Shown here piece by piece: positions 23,162 to 31,358 of a stretch of 32,468 nt of DNA. The notes beneath the pieces were generated by a model, which saw only the letters and a program-made list of their open reading frames with translations, did no database searches and had not been told where the DNA came from. The first letter of the stretch is position 1. Each line of letters begins with the position of its first letter. A program made the position numbers and the translations under genes. This stretch comes from Thermoplasmata archaeon (GTDB lineage: Archaea; Thermoplasmatota; Thermoplasmata; Halarchaeoplasmatales; Halarchaeoplasmataceae): positions 1 to 32,468 of the forward strand of contig PWKY01000094.1 in assembly GCA_003560595.1 (NCBI GenBank). The letters run 5' to 3'.

Positions 23162-24657
23162 GGTTTCACTTCCTTGAGGCTCATCGCGATATCTTTTCTT
23201 TCCAGAACCTTCTTGTCATCGGCAGTAGGATGGTTACCTCCACCGCTCAGACATCCGTACAGACAGGGGACTACATTCACGGCCCCACTCTTTTTACCGC
23301 TTCCGAGAAGTTCATCTGCTAACTTTTCTGTTATCTTGAAATACTCATCATGCCCGGGTATTCCAGAATGTTTGAACCCTTCAGAGGCACAAGGTCCGTC
23401 GTAATCACCATCTGATGGATCCACGAATCCGATATCTAAATCCATATGGTTGAACAAGTCGATCATCTCCGGTGCTGAGATAACGTGATTTATCTCTTCG
23501 ACAGCCTTTAAACCGGAACATGGGCTCATGATACATATATCTCCGTCTTCTTCTTCCAGGATGAGTCTCCAAGGCGTATTTCCTGCTTCGATCGCAAGAG
23601 TGTCTATACCCTCTGCTTCTATATGATTTCTTGCTGGAAGACACCAACTGGCTAACACTGGTTTTTCGTTATCATCATCCATTTCCTTAGATCTCTCTAA
23701 AAACCTGTCATACTGGATTACTCTATCGAATCCCATCTTCTTCAGACCGCCTATCAGGTATCTCTCTGCCTCTGTGGGTTCCATCTCAGAGAGGATAGAG
23801 TGTTCTTGTAGGAATGATGCAACGGCTATAGAGTCTAGTGCGATTATGTTTACTCGACCACCATCGATCAATCCTGCAGACAGATCCTCAACAGGAGATT
23901 CATTATAGAGAGAATCCACAGGACATAATGCTACACACTGACCACAGTGTATACATCCGTTGGCATCGAATCCGATATCTTTAGGAGTCGAAATTATGGT
24001 CTCGAATCCACGTTCGACAGGACCCAAGGCGTCCACACTCATGACGTCTTGACAGAAGTTAGCACATCGCCGACAGAGTATGCACTTGTTTGGATTATAT
24101 TTTACCAGCGACCGTTCATCGACCTCTTTATCTCTCAGCATCACTTTGAAATCGATGTTTTTATTAGTTTCGACCGGTTTTTTAACCAATCTTTCGATGA
24201 ACTGAAGAACTCGATCACCTCTAACTGGGCAACCCCTGAGATAATAATCTACCTTGACTACTTCGTCAACCGCCTTGCAGGGGAAGTTATCGAAGAATTC
24301 GCTTTTCGATATTTCTTCATCAAGACCTGGATATACTTCATCCTTTACCTCTTCTATCGACCAGTCTTTCTGGAGTTTGTTTACATTCCCATTGGCCGCA
24401 CAGTTTCCAAAAGCTATCAGTAAATCAGCGTTTGATCTGATTTTCTTCAGCCTCTCTTCATCACTGGGCCTCTGTATGGATCCTTCGATGAAAGCAACAT
24501 CGTAGTCGTCCGAATGCTCCTTCATGATCTCTCTGAAACTGACTATCTCGACCAGACCCAGTAGATCCAATATCTTTTCCTCCAAATTGGCTATCTGCAA
24601 TTGATCTCCTTCGCAACTTGCAAAATCAAAAAATGCTACTTTTGGTTTATTTCCCAT
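23158..24657 (-). CDS. Hybrid protein: [NiFe] small-subunit N-half, two [4Fe-4S], H-cluster-like [FeFe] domain
   Basis: This 499-aa protein has three parts. Residues 1-160 match the N-terminal (flavodoxin-like) half of group 3b [NiFe] small subunits: VAFFDFASCEGDQLQ, FIEGSI, FGNCAANG and RGCPV. The proximal-cluster ligands are Cys 15, 86 and 143, but the second Cys of CxxC is Asp 18. Residues 191-246 hold two ferredoxin clusters (Cys 192, 195, 198, 202 and 235, 238, 241, 245). From about 268 to 480 is a compact [FeFe]-hydrogenase-like domain with L1 ASWCLP (Cys 339), L2 MSPCSGLK (Cys 380) and L3 VVPCLYGCLSGGG (Cys 465, 469). All four H-cluster ligands are present, while the proton-relay Cys of TSCCP is Trp 338. 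ATG 24657 follows GGAGG; it is the first gene of the operon. Confidence 0.88.
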   Translation of the reverse strand: MGNKPKVAFFDFASCEGDQLQIANLEEKILDLLGLVEIVSFREIMKEHSDDYDVAFIEGSIQRPSDEERLKKIRSNADLLIAFGNCAANGNVNKLQKDWSIEEVKDEVYPGLDEEISKSEFFDNFPCKAVDEVVKVDYYLRGCPVRGDRVLQFIERLVKKPVETNKNIDFKVMLRDKEVDERSLVKYNPNKCILCRRCANFCQDVMSVDALGPVERGFETIISTPKDIGFDANGCIHCGQCVALCPVDSLYNESPVEDLSAGLIDGGRVNIIALDSIAVASFLQEHSILSEMEPTEAERYLIGGLKKMGFDRVIQYDRFLERSKEMDDDNEKPVLASWCLPARNHIEAEGIDTLAIEAGNTPWRLILEEEDGDICIMSPCSGLKAVEEINHVISAPEMIDLFNHMDLDIGFVDPSDGDYDGPCASEGFKHSGIPGHDEYFKITEKLADELLGSGKKSGAVNVVPCLYGCLSGGGNHPTADDKKVLERKDIAMSLKEVKP

Positions 24658-24761
24658 GTCATGCCTCCTTAAATTCATGTGCCTTCCCATGATAGCTAAC
24701 CGCAGAGAAAATTCTGCAAACTCGCTTCCTGTTTGACCATCTTAAACTTCTGTTGGTTTTG

Positions 24762-24769
24762 CTTTTAAA
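24762..24769 (-). promoter_or_regulatory. Candidate TATA box, hybrid hydrogenase operon
   Basis: TTTAAAAG on the minus strand, within GAGTTTAAAAGC, is the best TATA-like match upstream of the hybrid operon. It predicts transcription starting near 24740 and a leader of about 80 nt that includes the GCAGA/TCTGC inverted repeat. A second weaker box (GTTTAAGA) lies about 20 bp closer. Confidence 0.4.
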
Positions 24770-25073
24770 CTCGATCATGATTCAACACACTTGTTTATAG
24801 ACAGATTCGGCAACAAAACACCGGTTATTAAATATTTCTGCTTGTTATGACCGAGTGTGTGATCACCGATTTTCACAAGAATATGTTTAGTCATGATGAC
24901 AAGGAATGGTCGAATTGAATCATCATATGATGAAATCGTGGTGAAACCCTCAACTACTTCCAACTCGTCCATGACGGGTCGCATACTATATACAATAAGA
25001 AGTATCAATGGAAACAACACGAAAGGATTTAATATGAGTGCAATCTAGACCCAACCAACCCGCTGTAGTAATC

Positions 25074-25083
25074 CTTTAAAAAA
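25074..25083 (+). promoter_or_regulatory. Candidate TATA box, plus-strand hydrogenase operon
   Basis: CCTTTAAAAA lies about 25 bp before the first ATG at 25103. The predicted transcription start falls at or next to that ATG, so the transcript may be leaderless or use the in-frame ATG at 25118. Confidence 0.5.
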
Positions 25084-25102
25084 AGGTATAACATATGAAA
25101 AA

Positions 25103-25576
25103 ATGGGGATAGATAATATGGAAAAATACCATCTTAGGGATATACTCCCGATAATAGGAGAATATGAGAAAGGGGCCGGAAATCTGATACCTTTATTGCA
25201 TGAAGTGCAAAAAAAAATTGGCTATCTTCCTAAAGAGGTGCAGGAATTCATAGCTGAAGAGTTGAGCGTACCCTACAGCCAAGTACACTCGGTGGTCACA
25301 TTTTACTCTTTTTTTACCATGGAACCTAGAGGGGAACACACCATCTCTGTTTGCACTGGAACTGCATGTCACGTAAAAGGTGCTGAAGGCCTGACAAAAA
25401 AGCTCAAGGATATGTTGGATGTCGAAGAGGGGGGTACATCGGACGACAGAAAATTCACTTTCAACACGAAAAGATGCGTGGGTGCATGCAGTAAAGCACC
25501 GATCATAATGATCGATGATGACGTTTACGGAAAAGTACAGCCCGAGGATTTGGAAGATATCTTGGATAGGTACTAA
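25103..25576 (+). CDS. NuoE/HydC-like [2Fe-2S] subunit, second hydrogenase
   Basis: This 157-aa subunit is a second NuoE/HydC homologue with the [2Fe-2S] ligands CTGTAC and CVGAC, and the usual PLLHEVQKKIGYLPKEV and VVTFYSFF segments. It is the first gene of the plus-strand hydrogenase operon. ATG 25103 suits a leaderless transcript from the TATA box at 25074. ATG 25118 has GGGGAT before it and is an equally possible start. It is clearly related to, but different from, the NuoE of the minus-strand operon, so the two sets are paralogous and not a recent duplication. Confidence 0.93.
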   Translation: MGIDNMEKYHLRDILPIIGEYEKGAGNLIPLLHEVQKKIGYLPKEVQEFIAEELSVPYSQVHSVVTFYSFFTMEPRGEHTISVCTGTACHVKGAEGLTKKLKDMLDVEEGGTSDDRKFTFNTKRCVGACSKAPIIMIDDDVYGKVQPEDLEDILDRY

Positions 25577-25590
25577 CAGGAGAGATGAAA

Positions 25591-27393
25591 ATGGTTAGAA
25601 AAGAAATTTTAATATGTTCTGGTACTGGCTGCCTCTCTGCAGGATCCGAGGAGATAGAAGAAAGATTGATGGACGAACTGTGGAAACACGAATTAGAGGA
25701 TAAATATCCTTTGACCAGGGCGATAAAAAGAACAGGATGCATGGGACCATGCAACCTGGGGCCCATGATAATCATACGACCTGAAGATACATTTTATGGA
25801 AATCTAAAACCTGCCGACGTAGAAAGGATCGTTGAAGAACACTTACTCAAAGGCCGTGTAGTATACGACCTCTTGATCGAGGATATAGACGGACGTAGAG
25901 TAGAAGAGTTCGAAAAGCTCGACTTCATCAGAGGTCAAAAGAAAGTGGTCATGAGGGACTCGGGAGACATAGATCCAAGCAGCCTTGAAGATTATCTGAA
26001 AGTAGATGGATACATGGCTGCAAGAAAGGCCATAATGGATATGGAGAGAAATGAGATAGTAAAGGAGATAAAAGATTCTGGTTTACGAGGAAGAGGGGGT
26101 GCAGGATTTCCTACTGGACTGAAGTGGGAGCTGGCCGCTAAGGAGATCTCAGATCAAAAATATATCGTTTGTAATGGCGATGAAGGAGACCCCGGTGCTT
26201 TCATGGATCGAAGTGTTCTTGAAGGAGATCCACACAGTATAATAGAGGGTATGATGATTGCAGGTTACGCAGTGGGTGCCGACCAAGGATACATATATGT
26301 CCGGGCAGAATATCCTCTGGCGATCAGGAACCTTCAAAAAGCCATCAGGGATGCTGAAAGCGAAGGATATCTAGGTGAAAACCTGTTCAACCAGGGTTTT
26401 GATTTCAACGTTGAGTTGAGAGTGGGTGCTGGAGCATTTGTTTGTGGTGAAGAGACGGCCTTGCTTTCTTCTATAGAAGGAAAACAAGGTAGACCTAAAT
26501 ACCGACCTCCCTATCCAGTACAATCCGGTCTCTGGGGGAAGCCCACGGTGATAAACAATGTCGAAACATTTGGCAACATAGCGATGATAATAAAATATGG
26601 ATCTGAATGGTTCAGAGATATAGGAACCGAAGGAAGTCCCGGAACGAAGGTTTTCGCCGTTGCAGGCGATGTGGAAAATACCGGTTTGATCGAGGTAGCC
26701 ATGGGTACGACCATCAGAGAGATGATAAACATCGCGGGTGGTGTTGCAGATGGGAAAAGATTCAAGGCTGTACAGATCGGAGGACCTGCAGGAGGGGTGA
26801 TACCCGAACAATACCTAGACACACCCATAGATTATGATTCTTTAAAGGAGGCGGGAACGATAATGGGTTCCGGAGGTTTCATCGTTTTAGACGAAGACAC
26901 CTGTATGGTCGATGTCGCCAAATTCTTTTTAGACTTCACTCAAGATGAATCCTGTGGAAAATGTCCACCGTGCCGACTCGGTACGAAGAGGATGCTTGAT
27001 ATACTAGATAAGATAACTAAAGGCAACGGAGAAGCAAAGGACCTTGATAAGCTTCAAGACCTGGCTGAAACCATTCAAGCCACTTCCTTCTGTGGGCTCG
27101 GTCAAGCCAGCCCTAACCCAGTATTGAGTACACTGAAATTCTTCCGTGATGAATATGAAACCCATGTACATGATAAGAAATGTCCGACTGGGACATGCAA
27201 AGCATTGGTAGAGGCCTACACCATCAATGAAGAGACCTGTGTTACATGCGGAAGATGTATCGAAGTGTGTCCTGTCGATGCCATCTCGAGTGGAGAGAAC
27301 ACTTACGTTATAGATCCGGAGAAATGTATCTCTTGTAGTGAATGTGCCAAGATATGTCCTGTCGATGCCATCTCGGAAGGTGATGAAAAATGA
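25591..27393 (+). CDS. NuoF/HydB-like FMN/NAD(H) subunit with C-terminal 2x[4Fe-4S] ferredoxin
   Basis: This 600-aa protein is the flavin subunit of the second hydrogenase. The N-terminal thioredoxin-like [2Fe-2S] domain has all four ligands (Cys 9, 14, 50, 54). GRGGAGFPTGLKW (167-179) and VCNGDEGDPGAF mark the FMN/NADH site; Cys 455, 458, 461 and 501 hold the NuoF [4Fe-4S] cluster. A pair of extra Cys (531, 536) follows, and the C-terminus is a ferredoxin with Cys 550-560 and 579-589. This layout is that of HydB-type subunits in flavin-based electron-bifurcating enzymes. The track starts at 25585, but ATG 25591 is better spaced from GGAG. The stop overlaps the next start (ATGA). Confidence 0.93.
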   Translation: MVRKEILICSGTGCLSAGSEEIEERLMDELWKHELEDKYPLTRAIKRTGCMGPCNLGPMIIIRPEDTFYGNLKPADVERIVEEHLLKGRVVYDLLIEDIDGRRVEEFEKLDFIRGQKKVVMRDSGDIDPSSLEDYLKVDGYMAARKAIMDMERNEIVKEIKDSGLRGRGGAGFPTGLKWELAAKEISDQKYIVCNGDEGDPGAFMDRSVLEGDPHSIIEGMMIAGYAVGADQGYIYVRAEYPLAIRNLQKAIRDAESEGYLGENLFNQGFDFNVELRVGAGAFVCGEETALLSSIEGKQGRPKYRPPYPVQSGLWGKPTVINNVETFGNIAMIIKYGSEWFRDIGTEGSPGTKVFAVAGDVENTGLIEVAMGTTIREMINIAGGVADGKRFKAVQIGGPAGGVIPEQYLDTPIDYDSLKEAGTIMGSGGFIVLDEDTCMVDVAKFFLDFTQDESCGKCPPCRLGTKRMLDILDKITKGNGEAKDLDKLQDLAETIQATSFCGLGQASPNPVLSTLKFFRDEYETHVHDKKCPTGTCKALVEAYTINEETCVTCGRCIEVCPVDAISSGENTYVIDPEKCISCSECAKICPVDAISEGDEK

Positions 27394-29246
27394 ATACAGT
27401 GAACTTCAACGTTGACGGACAAGATATATCCGCAAAGAAAGGTATGACTGTGATGGAAGCATGTGAGGAACACGGGATAACGATACCGAAGTTGTGTCAG
27501 CACGAGGCTCTTGAGAACGTGATGGCGTGTCGATTATGTTCTGTAGAAGTTAACGGTAAACAGATACTACCTTCTTGTGGCCTTCAAGTGGACGACGGGC
27601 TGAAGATACAAACTCAAACAGATCATCTTAAGAAATATAGAAGAAAGATCCTTGAGCTGATCTATCGCTCTGAAAACCATTACTGCATGTTCTGTGAATC
27701 CGACGGCGATTGTGAACTACAAGATCTGATGTATGAACATGAGATAGACCGTTTCGAATTCCCGAGGATGTATCCAGAGTGGCCCGTTGATTCATCCCAC
27801 GACTACATCATCAAAGATAGTAACAGGTGTATAAGGTGTGGAAGATGTGTAAGAGCTTGTGATGAAGTGGTGGGGAATCATACTCTGAGTCTAGGGGGAC
27901 GAGGTATCAACAATAGGATCATCGTGGACGCAGGAGTACCCCTGGGAGAATCCACATGCACATCTTGTGGTATGTGTCTCCAAGTTTGTCCCACAGGAGC
28001 TATCTTCAGCAAATTGAGTATGTTTAAAGGTGTCAAAAAAGAATGTGATATGACGACCACCACCTGTTTGAGCTGCAGCATGGGGTGCGGTACCAACGTA
28101 TATACCAAAACAGGACACATCGTTGAGATAGAAGGTGCGGATATACATAAGGAATCTGGAGGACAATTGTGTGAGTTCGGTCGATTCAAACCTCTAGCCA
28201 ATAAAGGTGAGAGGATAAAAAATGTGATACTCCGTGAAGACGGTGAAGAAAAGGAACTGAGTTTGTCAGAGGGTTTAGAAAAAGCTTCAGAGATGCTTGT
28301 AAAGAGTTATAGGATCAGTGCCTATGCCAGTGGCGACCTCACCTGTGAAGACCTTGATGCTTTTGCCTATGCCATGAGGGCACACGGAGCACTTTTCGAT
28401 GTGGTTGGGGCGAAGCGGCACAGATTCGAAACTGAAGTAAAAAGAAGGATAAATATGATCGAAGGCCATTTCGTAACCGATATAAGAGAAATCATGAAGG
28501 CAGATAACATCCTTCTTTACGACACCTCGATATATCACACACATCCGATATTGGCTTCGTATATCAGAAGGGCGACTTCAAACGGAACTAAGCTGATAAC
28601 TATAGACGCTTACGAGGACAAATTCTGGAATCATTCAGACAAATCCATAACTATAGAATCACCGAAGACCCAGTTGACCAGACTTGTCAATCAAGTGATA
28701 AAGGAAGGAAAGGCATCTATCGAGGACCTCTCGCGGGTATCGTCGATACTCGGAGGTCTTAGGGTTCATCCAAAAGATGTTATGGAGATCGTCAACCTTC
28801 TTGAAGAAGCGACCTATGACATAATAATTATAGGTGACGAGATCATAGATAGGTGGTCTTTAAGACATATATTCGAACTAGCAAAACTGGAAGGCAGCTA
28901 CGTGATCAGCTTGAACCACGCTGGTAACCAATATATCAAGAACCTGGAAACAGAAGGTGTCTATGAAGAACCTGAAGTAGCATACATCTTAGCTGGTGAT
29001 GAAGAGGATCAGGCAGATATGAAAGAACTGATAGAGAAGGCTGATTTCTCTATAGTTCAATCGGCTAGAAGATCCGAACTGACCGAGATGGCGGACCTTG
29101 TCATCCCTTCATTGACCATGTTCGAGAGAGAAGGTACCACTATAGACATAAATGGTGTTAAGAATAAGGTCGAAAGGATAACCGAGCCGAAAGGAGGTAT
29201 AAGATCGGAGATCGGTTTCTTTGAAGAGTTGGCCAAAATGAGGTGA
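27390..29246 (+). CDS. NuoG-like Fe-S subunit with molybdopterin-oxidoreductase-like C-terminal domain
   Basis: This 618-aa protein has, in order: a [2Fe-2S] domain (Cys 36, 47, 50, 63); the His-Cys3 cluster (His 97, Cys 99, 102, 108); two [4Fe-4S] clusters (Cys 147-157 and 190-200); a CxxCxxxC-x27-C cluster (Cys 226, 229, 233, 261) like N7 of bacterial NuoG; and a C-terminal molybdopterin-oxidoreductase-like domain from about 285 to the end. No residues suggest a bound molybdenum cofactor, as in NuoG itself. There is no H-cluster domain, so it plays the HoxU/HydA electron-wire role between NuoEF and the [NiFe] dimer. It overlaps both neighbours. Confidence 0.9.
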   Translation: MNTVNFNVDGQDISAKKGMTVMEACEEHGITIPKLCQHEALENVMACRLCSVEVNGKQILPSCGLQVDDGLKIQTQTDHLKKYRRKILELIYRSENHYCMFCESDGDCELQDLMYEHEIDRFEFPRMYPEWPVDSSHDYIIKDSNRCIRCGRCVRACDEVVGNHTLSLGGRGINNRIIVDAGVPLGESTCTSCGMCLQVCPTGAIFSKLSMFKGVKKECDMTTTTCLSCSMGCGTNVYTKTGHIVEIEGADIHKESGGQLCEFGRFKPLANKGERIKNVILREDGEEKELSLSEGLEKASEMLVKSYRISAYASGDLTCEDLDAFAYAMRAHGALFDVVGAKRHRFETEVKRRINMIEGHFVTDIREIMKADNILLYDTSIYHTHPILASYIRRATSNGTKLITIDAYEDKFWNHSDKSITIESPKTQLTRLVNQVIKEGKASIEDLSRVSSILGGLRVHPKDVMEIVNLLEEATYDIIIIGDEIIDRWSLRHIFELAKLEGSYVISLNHAGNQYIKNLETEGVYEEPEVAYILAGDEEDQADMKELIEKADFSIVQSARRSELTEMADLVIPSLTMFEREGTTIDINGVKNKVERITEPKGGIRSEIGFFEELAKMR

Positions 29247-29251
29247 TAAAG

Positions 29252-29791
29252 ATGGCAGAAAACAAACCAAAAGTAGCCACTGCTTGCATGTGCGGATGCT
29301 CAGGATGTCATATGTCGTTTCTGGATGTTGACGAATTCGTTAAGGACCTAGCAGAACTCGTTGAGTTCCAATCCAGTCATGTGATAATGGATGTCAAAGA
29401 GATCGAAAAAGTTGACATCGGGATCATGGAAGGAACCATAACGAACGACGAGAACGTCGAGGTAGCTAAAAAGATGAGAGAAAACTGTGATATCCTCGTA
29501 GCCTGGGGAGACTGTGCATGTTTTGGTGGGATAATGACCATGAGAAATTTTGAAAAGGTCGATAAGATCCTGGAAGAGTGTTACCTTGAAAAAAGCGACG
29601 AGGAGAGTGTGGTTCCAGATGATGAGCTGATACCGACTCTCACCGATAAAGCAAAGGGTCTAGATGAGATAATCGACGTCGATGTCTATATCCCGGGATG
29701 CCCTCCTTCAGCGGATGTTATCCGATACGGATTAGAAAAACTTCTTGAAGGAGAGATACCGAAGTTGGATAAAGATAAATTGAGATACTAG
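29252..29791 (+). CDS. [NiFe]-hydrogenase small subunit, HoxY-like
   Basis: This 179-aa subunit is a short small subunit with only a proximal [4Fe-4S] cluster: CSGC (Cys 16, 19), WGDCACFGG (Cys 88) and PGCPP (Cys 150). Two extra cysteines (12 and 14) precede the first ligand. The length and lack of medial/distal clusters fit HoxY of NAD-reducing group 3d enzymes or HydS of [NiFe]-HydABCSL. In contrast to the hybrid operon, this small subunit is whole, with all four canonical ligands. ATG 29252 is chosen because GAGGTGAT precedes it; the track's GTG 29243 lies inside that ribosome binding site. Confidence 0.94.
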   Translation: MAENKPKVATACMCGCSGCHMSFLDVDEFVKDLAELVEFQSSHVIMDVKEIEKVDIGIMEGTITNDENVEVAKKMRENCDILVAWGDCACFGGIMTMRNFEKVDKILEECYLEKSDEESVVPDDELIPTLTDKAKGLDEIIDVDVYIPGCPPSADVIRYGLEKLLEGEIPKLDKDKLRY

Positions 29792-29802
29792 AGGTGCATA
29801 AA

Positions 29803-31233
29803 ATGGGAGAAATAAAAGAAATAAACCCTGTAACCAGGGTAGAAGGTCACGGAAAGATAAGCATACATCTTGACGACGATAAACAAGTGAAAGAGGCTAG
29901 ATTCCACGTTACTGAATTCAGAGCATTTGAAAAATTCGTTGAGGGGAGGGTACTTTGGGAGATGCCTGAGATGACATCCAGGATATGCGGTATCTGCCCT
30001 GTTAGCCACGAACTAGCATCGGCCAAAGCATGTGATGAGCTCGTCGCAGCTGATATCCCAGAAGCTGCTCACAAGATAAGAGAACTCATCCACATGGCTC
30101 AGATACTGCAATCGCATAGCTTGAGTTTCTTTTACCTTTCCAGCCCAGACCTAGTCATGGGCTTCGATGCGTCACCGGAAGAGAGGAACATATTCGGACT
30201 GATGAAGAAGGACGAAGAACTCGCTAACAGAGGTATCAAACTCCGGAGCTTTGGACAGAATATAATACAGGCTCTAGGTGGAAAAAAGGTTCATCCTGAA
30301 CTATCGGTCCCTGGTGGTGTAAATCAAAATTTACTGCGAGATAAAGGAGAAGAATTCCTTGAGAAAACAGATGAACTGAAATCTTACATACAGGACACGT
30401 TAAGCCTGTTGAGAGACCTGTACGAGGACATGGATGTCGATGTTGAAGAATTTGCATCTCATGAAACGGGATATATGGGGCTGGTGGATGAAAACGGACA
30501 TCTGGAATTTTATGACGGGGATCTCCGTATAGTCGATGGGGAAGGTACGATACTTACAGAGATAGATCCAAAGAGATACGATGATGTGATCGGAGAAAGG
30601 TCATTGAACTGGAGTTACATGAAATTTCCATATTACAAAAAATTGGGATTTGAAAATGGAGTGTACAGAGTAGGACCATTAGCTAGATTGAATCTCATCG
30701 ACGGCATAAGCACTGAGTTAGCCCATGAAGAATGGATACGCTACAAGGAGATCGGAAGTAAAGAGATAAAAGAGGGATCCCTGTTTTATCACTACGCGAG
30801 GCTGATAGAAAGTCTTCATACTGTCGAACGGATCGAGGAGTTATTACAGGATGAAGATATCTATACCGGGAAGATAAATGTACCAACCCAAGCCAGGGAA
30901 GCTAGAGGTGTCGGTGTAATAGAAGCCCCTAGAGGAACTCTGATACACGACTATGTATCCGATGCACATGGTGTGATCAAGAACGCTAACTTCATCGTTG
31001 CTACAGGCCATAATAACCTTGCTATCAATAAGAGCATCCAGAGCGTAGCTGAAGAGTACATAGATGGGTCGCATGAAGAGATACCCGAAGGTATATTGAA
31101 CAGACTTGAAAGCGTGATCAGATGCTACGATCCATGCTTGTCATGTTCTACACATGCTGTAGGCAATATGCCCTTGATGGTGGATCTAGTTTCTAACGAC
31201 GGCAGACTATTAGACAGTAAAGAGAGATACTGA
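29803..31233 (+). CDS. [NiFe]-hydrogenase large (catalytic) subunit, HoxH-like
   Basis: This 476-aa catalytic subunit has TRVEGHG at the start, L1 RICGIC (Cys 62, 65) and L2 DPCLSCSTH (Cys 445, 448, His 451), so a complete Ni-Fe site. A 25-residue C-terminal tail follows the His and should be removed by a HycI/HoxW-type protease after nickel insertion. The sequence around L2 ([10 protein letters not shown]) is typical of HoxH/group 3 enzymes. GAGGTG lies 6 nt before ATG 29803; the track's GTG 29794 is within it. It is the last gene of the operon, 12 bp before a strong hairpin. Confidence 0.95.
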   Translation: MGEIKEINPVTRVEGHGKISIHLDDDKQVKEARFHVTEFRAFEKFVEGRVLWEMPEMTSRICGICPVSHELASAKACDELVAADIPEAAHKIRELIHMAQILQSHSLSFFYLSSPDLVMGFDASPEERNIFGLMKKDEELANRGIKLRSFGQNIIQALGGKKVHPELSVPGGVNQNLLRDKGEEFLEKTDELKSYIQDTLSLLRDLYEDMDVDVEEFASHETGYMGLVDENGHLEFYDGDLRIVDGEGTILTEIDPKRYDDVIGERSLNWSYMKFPYYKKLGFENGVYRVGPLARLNLIDGISTELAHEEWIRYKEIGSKEIKEGSLFYHYARLIESLHTVERIEELLQDEDIYTGKINVPTQAREARGVGVIEAPRGTLIHDYVSDAHGVIKNANFIVATGHNNLAINKSIQSVAEEYIDGSHEEIPEGILNRLESVIRCYDPCLSCSTHAVGNMPLMVDLVSNDGRLLDSKERY

Positions 31234-31244
31234 ACTACTCGAAC

Positions 31245-31302
31245 CTCAAGGTAGCGAAGTACACTGGCAGGGACCGTTACCTGCTGAGCTATATCGATAT
31301 AG
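31245..31302. repeat. 12-bp hairpin followed by a 14-bp perfect palindrome
   Basis: CTCA-AGGTAGCG (31245-31256) pairs with CGTTACCT-GC-TGAG (31275-31288), giving 12 pairs (one G-U) with a 2-nt bulge and an 18-nt loop. Directly after it lies CTATATCGATATAG (31289-31302), a perfect palindrome. It sits 12 bp after the hydrogenase operon stop and could be a 3' structure or part of a terminator, though no long T tract follows. Confidence 0.5.
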
Positions 31303-31358
31303 GTATAGTTGAGATGATCGCTGCGATGCCTCACAAAATCGATCCGATACCGTTTAGG

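Larger units (their letters stand above)
24658..25102. promoter_or_regulatory. Divergent control region between the two hydrogenase operons
   Basis: These 445 bp separate the two divergent operons and hold no convincing gene. The weak 81-codon frame 24775-25020 (GTG start) has no family match that I recognise. Visible elements are TATA-like boxes facing each operon, a GCAGA-N6-TCTGC inverted repeat (24702-24717) in the predicted minus-strand leader, and palindromes ATCATGAT (24774-24781), GTGATCAC (24859-24866), GTCATGATGAC (24890-24900) and TCATCATATGATGA (24920-24933). The last two have centres about 31-32 bp apart, close to three helical turns. The region probably coordinates the two operons. 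No regulator gene is adjacent. Confidence 0.6.

Noticed and set aside
24890-24933. Possible second C/D-box sRNA (two ATGATGA motifs)
   Set aside because: There are no CTGA D boxes at the required spacing; the ATGATGA copies are explained by palindromes.
24775-25020. 81-codon minus-strand frame between the hydrogenase operons (GTG start, hydrophobic N-terminus)
   Set aside because: No recognisable family, weak start context, and it sits in a region with several palindromes and TATA-like boxes; more likely chance than a gene.
26371-26828. Long minus-strand ORFs antisense to the second NuoF
   Set aside because: They are shadows of a strongly conserved gene on the plus strand and encode no recognisable domain.
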